DNA of 37,009 bases from a bacterium (lineage in GTDB: Bacteria > Elusimicrobiota > Elusimicrobia > UBA1565 > UBA9628): the NCBI GenBank assembly GCA_021799485.1, contig JAJZAK010000022.1, forward strand, positions 1-37,009. The letters are read 5' to 3'. Below are positions 7,914 to 14,951 of this stretch, piece after piece (position 1 is the first letter of the stretch; every line of letters begins with the position of its first letter). The notes beneath the pieces were generated by a model. The model worked only from the letters and a program-made list of their open reading frames with translations. It ran no database searches and was not told where the DNA came from. The position numbers and the translations under genes are program-made.

Positions 7914-8168
7914 GATAATATGAGTGATTTGGAGGCCCCTATCCGAGCTGGATGCAAGGCGCGAGGAGCGAGCATACCGAGCGTATGGGAGCGATCGAGC
8001 AACGCCGCAGGCGGCCGGAGAGGGGCCTCCCGCTGCGGGCCGTCCGCTTTCGGGCTGCGACATCGTTGCGCTCGCCTTACAGGCCTCGGCCTGCGCGGCT
8101 CGCGCGCCTCGTCTCGCCTCGAAACTAGGACGGCCAAATCACTCATATGATTAGGACGCAAGCCCTAA
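7898..8168. mobile_element. MITE-like 271 bp element with 35 bp terminal inverted repeats
   Basis: The ends 7898-7932 and 8134-8168 are inverted copies, 35 nt each, matching at 30 positions. Shared blocks are AGGGCTTGCGTC and ATATGAGTGATTTGG. The interior contains a second perfect inverted pair, GGAGGCCCCT (7931-7940) with AGGGGCCTCC (8021-8030), and a small hairpin CATAC/GTATG at 7973-7987. No transposase is encoded. No clean target duplication is seen: TA precedes AGGG on the left and AA follows CCCT on the right. It separates pgeF from hisC in an otherwise overlapped gene train, and its left repeat encodes the first HisC residues. Alternatives are a decayed IS or a structured intergenic repeat family. 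Confidence 0.7.
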
Positions 8169-8177
8169 CGGCGGCGC

Positions 8178-8903
8178 TCACGTTATTCCTACAAAGGCGA
8201 GCATATGGCCGGCAGCCTCGCGCCGACGGGAATAATACAAGTCCTCCCTGCAAAAAGTGCAACCACCGCCCTCTTCAATATCCGCTTCGCCGACCCCCGA
8301 TTCCACCAGACGGCGCGCGACATCGCGGGACAAACTGAAAAAGGTCTTCCCCTCACGCTGAATCGCGGAACCGGGATGAAACCGCGCCGCAACGTCTTTT
8401 CCCACGACATAGCAGCAGGCTCCAATGTGCGGGCCGATGGCGGCGCAAAGCTCCGAAGGCTTGACGCCCAGGCGCTCCCTCATCGCGGCGACGGCCTTCT
8501 CCGGCATGCCGGCCTCGGCGCCGCGCCAACCCACATGAAAGACGCCCGCAGCGGCGCCCGAACGAGGCCAAAGGAAAAGCGGCAGGCAATCGGCGATGAA
8601 GACCCCGAAAATCCCGGAACGGCCGCCGACGATCCACCCATCGGCCTCGATCCCCCCACCGGCGGCGTCCCGGTCAAGAGCGATCGCCGAGCCGTGGACT
8701 TGATCGAGAACGAAAACCGGCCGCCCCTCCAGCCCCGCCATAGCGGCGGCTTCCCGGCGCCGGGAATCTCGCTTCATGTCGCCCAAAGCCCGCGTCGTTA
8801 CGGCGACTACGATGCCGGACCTCCGCGCTCGTTGCGGGGCGAGGAGACCCTCGGCGCCGACGGACCAGGCGCCAAGATCGTGTCGCGCCTCACACGGCGG
8901 CAT
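8178..8903 (-). CDS. pgeF: peptidoglycan editing factor PgeF / polyphenol oxidase family (YlmD-YfiH)
   Basis: 241 aa member of the copper-oxidase-like YfiH/YlmD family. It shows LDQVHGSAI, FIADCLPLFL, FHVGWRGAEAG, IGPHIGACCYVVG and, near the end, CTFCREDLYYSRRR. These are the conserved His/Cys clusters that bind metal and substrate in this family. E. coli YfiH removes wrongly added L-serine from peptidoglycan precursors; other members act as laccase or purine nucleoside phosphorylase. Residence downstream of murB-ftsQAZ fits the cell-wall role, and a YlmD-like protein next to ftsZ is a known arrangement in Gram-positives. The ATG at 8903 overlaps the preceding kinase gene by 14 bp. Length is normal. 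Confidence 0.87.
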   Translation of the reverse strand: MPPCEARHDLGAWSVGAEGLLAPQRARRSGIVVAVTTRALGDMKRDSRRREAAAMAGLEGRPVFVLDQVHGSAIALDRDAAGGGIEADGWIVGGRSGIFGVFIADCLPLFLWPRSGAAAGVFHVGWRGAEAGMPEKAVAAMRERLGVKPSELCAAIGPHIGACCYVVGKDVAARFHPGSAIQREGKTFFSLSRDVARRLVESGVGEADIEEGGGCTFCREDLYYSRRREAAGHMLAFVGIT

Positions 8904-9624
8904 GGGAGGTGATTTTATCCGCGGCGCTCCCCGCCGCGGCGGGCCTTTGAGGCACGGCGCGCCTGAGGGGGCGAACCCACTTGGTGAAATTCGAAGGCTT
9001 AAGCGAATATTCGTGGACCATCCTGACGACGTCCTGAAGAGGGCGGAAGGTTTCCCAATCGACGCGGAGGATGCGCACCCCCGCTTGCTCCATTTCCTGG
9101 ATAAATTGGTCGTAGTTGGCCTTAAGAGCCCGCAAATAATCGAGCGATATCCGTTGTTCCATCGAGCGCCCGCGCATCTTGATCCTTTCGACAGCCGTTT
9201 CGGGGCGGCAGTCGAGATAAATCATCAGCTGCGGGAACACGAGCTCCCGCAGGACCATGTTGTCGAAGAGGTCGAGATAGGTGTTATAGTCCATGTCCGA
9301 GATGATCTTGTCGGGATGGGCGTTGAGCATCCGCGCGAAGATGGTGTCCTCCCAGATCGTCCTATCCTGCACCACCCCCCGGATCTTTCCCAGGCTGATG
9401 CGGGTCACGAACTCGCGATGCTGCCGGAAACGGTGGTTCAGGAGCCATACCTGCATGATGGTTCCGTATTTTTTCATGTCCCCGTAGAACTTCTCGAGAT
9501 AGGGATTGCCGTCGACCTCCTCGAGCACCGGCTCAAAATTAAGCGCCCGGGACAAGTCCGTCGTCAACGTCGATTTTCCCACGCCGATGATGCCGGCGAT
9601 CCCGATATATCCTTCCGCGAACAT
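8890..9624 (-). CDS. deoxynucleoside kinase (dGK/dAK family)
   Basis: 244 aa kinase that phosphorylates deoxynucleosides to the 5'-monophosphate for DNA-precursor salvage, in the cytoplasm. The P-loop is GIIGVGKST (residues 11-19). EEVDGNPYLEKFYGDMKKYG matches the EPVxxNPyLexFY substrate loop. VQDRTIWEDTIFARML is the DRS-like catalytic/nucleoside motif, and IKMRGRSMEQRISLDYL is the Arg-rich lid. The C-terminal ~35 residues are Pro/Ala-rich and extend past the usual end. ATG 9624 is supported by GGGAGGG at 9635-9629, four bases upstream. The preceding 52 bp, with a TAAAAT at 9666-9661, is the only real gap in this half of the operon and may hold an internal promoter. Substrate preference (dA, dG or other) cannot be read. 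Confidence 0.85.
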   Translation of the reverse strand: MFAEGYIGIAGIIGVGKSTLTTDLSRALNFEPVLEEVDGNPYLEKFYGDMKKYGTIMQVWLLNHRFRQHREFVTRISLGKIRGVVQDRTIWEDTIFARMLNAHPDKIISDMDYNTYLDLFDNMVLRELVFPQLMIYLDCRPETAVERIKMRGRSMEQRISLDYLRALKANYDQFIQEMEQAGVRILRVDWETFRPLQDVVRMVHEYSLKPSNFTKWVRPLRRAVPQRPAAAGSAADKITSHAAV

Positions 9625-9676
9625 GATACCCTCCCAGCTAACGCGACCCTGTCTTATCGAATTTTAAATCTCCGCC

Positions 9677-10756
9677 CTACCCTGCCGCCTGCGGCTGCTG
9701 CTCGATGCCGCGCAGCGCCAACCTCAAGTCGTCGGGGCTTGTTGCCGCATCCAGGGCGTCCGCCTCCGACACAAGGCCGGAGCGGCATAGCTTGACCAGA
9801 GATTGATTGAACGTTTGCATCCCGTAAAACTCCCCCTTGGCGCAGGCCTGCATGATGCCAAGAGGGTTGTTATCCTCGATGAGCTTGCGCACATGCGCCG
9901 TGACGACCACGATTTCGACAGCGGGGACGCGGCCTCCCTTGATCGACGGCAGGAGGCGTTGGCTCACCACGGCCTTCAGGCACTGCCCAAGGTCCATGCG
10001 CACCAAGGCCTGCTGATGCGGCGGGTATAGGTCGACGATGCGGGAAATGGTCTGAACGGCATCGGTCGTATGCAAGGTCGACAAGACGAGATGCCCCGTC
10101 AAGGCGGCCGTCATCGCCGCTTCCGTCGTCTCAAGGTCGCGCATCTCGCCCACCAGGATGACATTAGGGTCCTGGCGCAACGCCATGCGCAAGCCGTCGG
10201 CATAGGAAACCGTGTCCTCGCCGATCTCGCGCTGGCTGATGATGGATTTCTTGTCCTTGTGCACGAACTCGATTGGATCCTCGACCGTGATGATGTGCTC
10301 GGAGCGGGTCTCGTTGACATAGTCCACCATCGCCGCCAGCGTCGAGGACTTGCCGGAGCCCGTCGCGCCGGTCAGCAGCACCAAGCCCCGCCGTTCCTGG
10401 GATATTTTGCGCAGAGCATCCGCTGGAAGGAGCAAATCCTCGATGCGCGGCACTCCCGCGATGCGCCGGATAGCGAGGCAGAGGCGCCGCCTCTCGCGGT
10501 AGGCATTCGTCCGAAACCGTCCCAAGGAAGGGATCTCAAAGGAAAAGTCGCACTCCCCTTTGGCGTCGTAGACGGCTTTTGCGTGCGGCGACACGTAGCT
10601 TTTAATAATCGCCTCGACGTCGGCAGGGCTCAGCGGGGGCTGCGAGACGCCGTAGAGCTTGCCGTCGACCCGCACGAACGGAGGCGAACCAGCTCGGATA
10701 TGGAGGTCGCTGCCGTTTTTCTCCACAACAAGCTTCAGAAGGCCTTGAATATCCAT
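9677..10756 (-). CDS. pilT: type IV pilus retraction ATPase PilT
   Basis: 359 aa hexameric AAA-like ATPase that powers pilus retraction at the cytoplasmic face. An N-terminal PAS-like domain (SDLHIRAGSPPFVRVDGKL) is followed by Walker A GATGSGKSS (130-138). Then come the Asp box (ITVEDPIEFVH), Walker B (NVILVGEMRDLET), the His box (TGHLVLSTLHTTDAVQTI) and VVSQRLLP. The VTAHVRKLIED segment corresponds to the AIRNLIRE-type C-terminal helix needed for retraction. The start is at ATG 10756, which overlaps the ftsZ stop as TAATG; an upstream in-frame start lies inside ftsZ and is rejected. No other pilus genes are in the window. Being coupled to ftsZ is unusual and could link pilus or motility output to division. 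Confidence 0.92.
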   Translation of the reverse strand: MDIQGLLKLVVEKNGSDLHIRAGSPPFVRVDGKLYGVSQPPLSPADVEAIIKSYVSPHAKAVYDAKGECDFSFEIPSLGRFRTNAYRERRRLCLAIRRIAGVPRIEDLLLPADALRKISQERRGLVLLTGATGSGKSSTLAAMVDYVNETRSEHIITVEDPIEFVHKDKKSIISQREIGEDTVSYADGLRMALRQDPNVILVGEMRDLETTEAAMTAALTGHLVLSTLHTTDAVQTISRIVDLYPPHQQALVRMDLGQCLKAVVSQRLLPSIKGGRVPAVEIVVVTAHVRKLIEDNNPLGIMQACAKGEFYGMQTFNQSLVKLCRSGLVSEADALDAATSPDDLRLALRGIEQQPQAAG

Positions 10757-11880
10757 TACTTGAGCCTGGTCGGCTTGATCCTCAGGAATGCGGGCTTGAC
10801 CCAATCCAGATCGGCCCCTCCTTCAGGAGAGGCGCCGCCTTCCGAACCCCATCTCCCGGCCGCGGTCCCGGTCGTCCGAAGCCGCCCCGTCGCGCCCGCG
10901 AGAGGCTGGCGCCGCCTTGCTGGGAATCCCGTCGCGATCACGGTCACGCGCAACGCCTCTCCCATCGCCTCGTCATAATCCTTGCCCATCTTGATCTTCG
11001 CGTCAGGGCTGATGTTGTTGGTGATGAAACCCATGATCTCGTCGGTCTCGGAGAGCTTGAGGCTCGCGCTTGAGCCGCTGATATTGACGATGAGCCCTCT
11101 CGCGCCGTCAATCGCGACGTTTTCCAAGAGAGGCGATTGAATCGCCGCCCGGGCGGCCTTCAAGGCCCGGCCGGGCCCCGAGTCCTCTCCCATGCCGATC
11201 AAGGCCTCGCCCGCGTCCTTCATGATCGCGCGTATGTCGTTGAGGTCCACATTGATGACGCCGGAGTTGATGATGACGTTCGAGATGGACTGCACGGCCT
11301 TGCGCAAGACGTCGTCGGCGCTCCGATAGGCCTCCTCCGTCGTGGCATCGTGATTCATATGGGCCAGGAGTTTTTGATTCGGAATGATGAGGAGGGTGTC
11401 CACGTGCCGCCGCATCTCCTGGATGCCGGATTCCGCGAGCGTGGCGCGGTGAAGGCCCTCGAAGTCAAAGGGCCTTGTCACGACGCCGATCGTCAAGGCT
11501 CCCATTTCGCGCGCGATCTTCGCCACGACCGGAGCCCCCCCCGTCCCGGTTCCGCCGCCCATTCCCGCCGTGATGAAGATGAGATGGGCCCCGTGGAGAA
11601 CCTCCCTCAAGCGCTCCATCGACTCCTCGGCGGCCCGTCGGCCAATCTCCGGCTGGCCGCCGACGCCCAACCCCTTGGTCACGGTCTCGCCCAATTGAAC
11701 ACGCAAGGGAGCGAGGCTGCGGCGCAGGTCCTGGGCGTCTGAGTTGGCCGCTATCAGATCAACGTCGCGCAGAGCGGGATTGGCCATCCTGTTGACGGCG
11801 TTGCCGCCGGCGCCGCCGACCCCGATCACCTTGATGACGGCGCGGGAGGACTGGAAATCGTCGTCGACGTGAATTTTCAA
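10756..11880 (-). CDS. ftsZ: cell division protein FtsZ
   Basis: 374 aa tubulin-like GTPase that forms the Z ring at mid-cell. IKVIGVGGAGGNAVNRM opens the GTPase domain, and the tubulin signature GGGTGTGG lies at residues 108-115. NVDLNDIRAIMKDAG is the T7 loop with catalytic NxDxxD. A short Gly/Arg linker leads to a C-terminal peptide DWVKPAFLRIK, which resembles the conserved tail that binds FtsA and ZipA-type partners. The start is TTG 11880, overlapping the ftsA stop as TTGA, with GAGGGA five bases upstream. The linker is short, so the whole protein is at the lower end of family length. It is co-translated with ftsA upstream and pilT downstream. Confidence 0.97.
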   Translation of the reverse strand: MKIHVDDDFQSSRAVIKVIGVGGAGGNAVNRMANPALRDVDLIAANSDAQDLRRSLAPLRVQLGETVTKGLGVGGQPEIGRRAAEESMERLREVLHGAHLIFITAGMGGGTGTGGAPVVAKIAREMGALTIGVVTRPFDFEGLHRATLAESGIQEMRRHVDTLLIIPNQKLLAHMNHDATTEEAYRSADDVLRKAVQSISNVIINSGVINVDLNDIRAIMKDAGEALIGMGEDSGPGRALKAARAAIQSPLLENVAIDGARGLIVNISGSSASLKLSETDEIMGFITNNISPDAKIKMGKDYDEAMGEALRVTVIATGFPARRRQPLAGATGRLRTTGTAAGRWGSEGGASPEGGADLDWVKPAFLRIKPTRLK

Positions 11881-13121
11881 AAGATTCCCTCAAAAACTCC
11901 GAGCATGCGCCGCAGCCACTCGGGGCGCCCCCCGCCGGCCGCGGAACGGCCGTTCCCGGATGCCCAGGAAGCGCGCGATGGGAACTGCAGCAGGGAAACG
12001 GCGGTGGCGTAGGTGGGAGAAAGCCATGGCTCGTCCCCTTCGACCTCGTCGGGGTGCGCCATTCCCAAGCGCACCGGCATCTCAAGAATCTGCTCCGCGG
12101 CTTCGATGGTGCCGCGCATGAGCGCCCCGCCCCCGGTCACGATGGCTCCCCCAGCGGCCGCCATTTCCGCCAACGATGAATTCTGGATCTCCTGAGCGAC
12201 CACCGTGAAAATCTCCTCGACGCGCGGCAGGATGATTCCCATCATGGCCGAGGTTTTCACCAGCTTCTGGCTGCGGCCGTCGATCCCGTTAAAGCCGATC
12301 TCGGGGTCGCCGTCGAGGAGCGATGGATGCGCGATGCCGTGCTCGAGCTTGATGCGCTCCGCCGTCGTGATGGAGGTCCGCAGCCCCACCGCCAAATCCC
12401 GAGTGATGAAATCGGCGCCGATCGGGACTTCCCTGGAGTAGCGCAGCGCCCCCTCGCAGTAGACGCCGAGGGAAATCGACTGCCCGCCCAGATCAATAAG
12501 GATGGAGCCCAGGTCCTTTTCCTCCGGCGTGACAAGAGTTTCACCCAAAGCCAGAAGACTGTAAACTGGTTCGATCACCTTGAACCCCGCCTGGGAAACT
12601 GATTTATAGACGTTGTTGAGATGGGCCGAGGATGCGGTGACGATATGGACCTCGACTTCCAGGAGCGCCCCCTCCATTCCCACGGGATGCGGGACCCCTT
12701 TTTGGCGGTCGAGGCTGTAGCCCTGGGGAACAACGTGAAGAATCTCTCGGTCTGGAGACAGAGGGATGGCCTTGGCGTTTCCAATGACGCTCGCGACGTC
12801 CTCCGTGGTGATTTCTTTGTCGGTGCGGGCGATGTTGAAGGCGCCGCGATTATTGAAGGATTGGAGATGGTTGCCGCGGACGCCGACGTAAACGTCGGAA
12901 ACCACCCGCCGCGCCTTGGCCTCGGCTTCCTCGACGGCCTGGGCGACGACTCGGGCCGTCTCCTGGAGATTAATGACGACTCCTCCCTTCAGGCCGCGGC
13001 AGGGAAGGCTCGCGCCTCCCAAAATACGCAGCTTCGATGTTTCCAGGTCGGGCTCGCCGATGACGCATGAAACCCGGCTGCTTCCGATATCCAGTCCCGC
13101 GACCGCCTCTCGTTTTCCCAT
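11877..13121 (-). CDS. ftsA: cell division protein FtsA
   Basis: 414 aa actin-like ATPase that tethers FtsZ to the inner membrane and recruits late division proteins. GLDIGSSRVSCVIGE is the phosphate-1 loop, SILIDLGGQSISLGVY the phosphate-2 loop, and GAIVTGGGALMRG the adenosine loop. The SHS2/1C region follows the first subdomain. The C-terminus WLRRMLGVFEGIF is the amphipathic membrane-targeting helix, intact. The start is ATG 13121, ten bases after the ftsQ stop; an upstream in-frame Met lies inside ftsQ and is rejected. It overlaps ftsZ as TTGA. Order ftsQ-ftsA-ftsZ is the standard dcw arrangement. Confidence 0.96.
   Translation of the reverse strand: MGKREAVAGLDIGSSRVSCVIGEPDLETSKLRILGGASLPCRGLKGGVVINLQETARVVAQAVEEAEAKARRVVSDVYVGVRGNHLQSFNNRGAFNIARTDKEITTEDVASVIGNAKAIPLSPDREILHVVPQGYSLDRQKGVPHPVGMEGALLEVEVHIVTASSAHLNNVYKSVSQAGFKVIEPVYSLLALGETLVTPEEKDLGSILIDLGGQSISLGVYCEGALRYSREVPIGADFITRDLAVGLRTSITTAERIKLEHGIAHPSLLDGDPEIGFNGIDGRSQKLVKTSAMMGIILPRVEEIFTVVAQEIQNSSLAEMAAAGGAIVTGGGALMRGTIEAAEQILEMPVRLGMAHPDEVEGDEPWLSPTYATAVSLLQFPSRASWASGNGRSAAGGGRPEWLRRMLGVFEGIF
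11886..11891 (-). promoter_or_regulatory. Shine-Dalgarno deciding the TTG start of ftsZ
   Basis: GAGGGA on the minus strand lies five bases before TTG 11880. It sits in the last codons of ftsA and supports the non-ATG start, since FtsZ has no nearby ATG. Confidence 0.6.
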
Positions 13122-13131
13122 GGTCAAACGA

Positions 13132-13938
13132 TCACGAACGCCCCAATTCCCGGCGCTCTTCGCCCGAGCGGGCGGCAAGGCCTTTGACATAGACGCGGCC
13201 GGCGCCAATGAACCTCAAATCGATCGTCTCCGGCGATTCGCCGCGCTTCCGAAGGTCGGCCCGGACCTGCGCCAGTCTCTTTTGCTTTTCGGCGAAATAA
13301 TTCAGATCCCCCCACAAAACGGATAGACCGTCGACCATCTCCAGGCGCCAACCTTTGTCCCCGGCAAGACGGCTTAGCGTACGAGGCCGGACGTCTCCCG
13401 CGGCGAGTCGCGGCAGAAACGCGGCCAGCGCCGCCAAATCCGCGGGAGCGGACTCCGGAGCATCGATCACAGGAAGGCTTTGACCGGCATAAAGGGAGTC
13501 CGGCGCCTCGAAGGGCTCTCCCTCCCGGCTCAGAAACCAAGCGCCCTTCCGCGAGCGAGCAAGGCGGCCAAGAGCGTCCCGAAGACTGAGACGCCAGCAT
13601 GGGGAGGCGCTGAACAGGCGCCGCCAAGAAGGAACCTCGGCTTTCTTCAAATAGGGGAATGACTTTCGCCACGCGGCCCGCGCCTCCGAGGAAGGCAGGA
13701 CCGCCAGGCGATCCTTTGCGAAAGCGAGCACCTCAGATTTCAGCGGTTCGCTCACGCCCTCGACGCAGGAAGGCGCGCTCCAACGCGGCGCCCCAGAAGC
13801 CCAGGAGAAAAGGCCCGAGCGGAAGGACTCCTGGACGGTCCAAACCGCGGCGGCGGCGAGGCCCGCCACGAACGCGAAAATGAAAGCTTGGCGTATGCGG
13901 AGGCCAAGGACTTTAGGACGAAGCAGCCTAAGCCTCAC
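13132..13938 (-). CDS. ftsQ: cell division protein FtsQ/DivIB-like
   Basis: 268 aa bitopic inner-membrane protein. A basic start (MRLRLLRPKVLGLRIR) is followed by one transmembrane helix at about residues 17-36. The periplasmic part would correspond to POTRA plus beta domain; motifs are weak, as is usual for FtsQ, and identification rests on topology, length and position between murB and ftsA. The C-terminal strand (SPETIDLRFIGAGRVYVKGL) fits the D/N-LR-pattern near FtsQ ends, where it meets FtsB/FtsL. The start is GTG 13938, 11 bp inside the murB 3' end. Cysteines at two periplasmic positions (PSCVEG, SPCWRL) could form a disulphide. Confidence 0.8.
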   Translation of the reverse strand: MRLRLLRPKVLGLRIRQAFIFAFVAGLAAAAVWTVQESFRSGLFSWASGAPRWSAPSCVEGVSEPLKSEVLAFAKDRLAVLPSSEARAAWRKSFPYLKKAEVPSWRRLFSASPCWRLSLRDALGRLARSRKGAWFLSREGEPFEAPDSLYAGQSLPVIDAPESAPADLAALAAFLPRLAAGDVRPRTLSRLAGDKGWRLEMVDGLSVLWGDLNYFAEKQKRLAQVRADLRKRGESPETIDLRFIGAGRVYVKGLAARSGEERRELGRS

Positions 13939-14857
13939 CGACGATCCTCATCTCGAGTTCCAGCTCCACGCCGAACTCGGAGCGAATTTTTTCGCGCACC
14001 GCCGTCACGATCCCAAGGACGTCGCAAGCCTTCGCGCTTCCCATGTTCTCGATGAAATTGGCGTGGACAGGCGAGACTCTCGCATCACCCACCCGCAGGC
14101 CCTTAAGGCCGGCCCGCTCGATAAGGCGGCCGACAAACTGCCCCGGGGGATTCTTGAAGGTGGAACCAACGTTATGCGTATGAACCGGCTGCGTGGCGAG
14201 CCTCTTTTGCTGGAACTCTCGAATGCGAGTGATTATATCATCTCGCCTCCCGGCTTTCAATTCAAGAAGAGCTCCGACGACAAGCCGGTCATCAAGGGCG
14301 CTGGCGCGGTATGAGAATTTAAGCTCCCGAGGCGAAAGAACGACGACCCGCAGGGTCTTGCGGTCAAGGACGCGGACCTCCCTCACGATATCGCCGACTT
14401 CGCCCTCCCGCGTCCCGGCGTTCATGACCAAAGAGCCGCCCAAGGTTCCGGGGACGCCGACCAGATTTTCCGACCCTCCCAGTCCCCGCTCCCCCGCCCA
14501 GGCGATGAGCTTGGGAAGCCTGACGCCGGCGCCCGCCTCAAGAAGCGTCCCGCTCCCAGTTCCCAGCCTCTCGAAGTCCCCTTTGAGACGCAGGACCAAG
14601 CCGCGCACACCCGAGTCTAGGACGAGAAGATTGGAGCCGTAGCCCACGACCGTCAGGGGGACGCCGTACTCATCGGCGATGCGGACAGCGTCCGCCATTT
14701 CCGCCTCCGTCCGGAGCTCGGCATAGACGTCGGCCGGCCCACCGATCTTGAAAGTCGTATGCTCCGCCAGAGGCTCTCCGAAGCGCGCGTCAGGCAAACG
14801 TTTCGCGATGGCTTCCCGGAAGGCATGCGGGAGAGTCGTTGGCAGTGGCGATGTCAC
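13928..14857 (-). CDS. murB: UDP-N-acetylenolpyruvoylglucosamine reductase
   Basis: 309 aa FAD enzyme that reduces UDP-GlcNAc-enolpyruvate with NADPH to UDP-MurNAc, a cytoplasmic step of peptidoglycan precursor synthesis. HTTFKIGGPADV begins the fold. VVGYGSNLLVLDSGVRGLVL and ENLVGVPGTLGGSLVMNAG bind FAD. GSTFKNPPGQFVGRLIE carries the catalytic serine of the type II enzymes. ELEMRIVG near the end holds the conserved Glu. The start is GTG 14857; no ATG is available nearby. It is the first gene of the division operon. Neither murC nor ddl flanks it, unlike the usual murC-murB-ddl-ftsQ order. Confidence 0.95.
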   Translation of the reverse strand: MTSPLPTTLPHAFREAIAKRLPDARFGEPLAEHTTFKIGGPADVYAELRTEAEMADAVRIADEYGVPLTVVGYGSNLLVLDSGVRGLVLRLKGDFERLGTGSGTLLEAGAGVRLPKLIAWAGERGLGGSENLVGVPGTLGGSLVMNAGTREGEVGDIVREVRVLDRKTLRVVVLSPRELKFSYRASALDDRLVVGALLELKAGRRDDIITRIREFQQKRLATQPVHTHNVGSTFKNPPGQFVGRLIERAGLKGLRVGDARVSPVHANFIENMGSAKACDVLGIVTAVREKIRSEFGVELELEMRIVGEA

Positions 14858-14951
14858 GAGTTTTGGCGCGGGAAGCCAGGCAATAAATACATAATACCAA
14901 AGCGCTACGATTCATGTCGGGATCGCAAACGACTGATTCGGGATCAACAGC
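14858..14951. promoter_or_regulatory. divergent promoter region of the murB-ftsQAZ operon
   Basis: 94 bp between divergent start codons. An A/T-rich patch at 14882-14897 contains TATTAT on the minus strand (14896-14891), about 33 bases before the murB GTG, and is the best -10 candidate. No convincing -35 is seen. On the plus side, towards the large secreted-protein gene at 14952, I see no clear promoter hexamer. Confidence 0.35.

Noticed and set aside
7914..8063. N-terminal extension of HisC by 50 residues
   Set aside because: It lies inside the inverted-repeat element, has Arg/Ser-rich composition and does not fit the family start; GTG 7913 is preferred.
8776..9795. Plus-strand frame of 339 codons opposite the nucleoside kinase
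   Set aside because: Antisense shadow of a gene with an intact P-loop, DRT and lid motifs.
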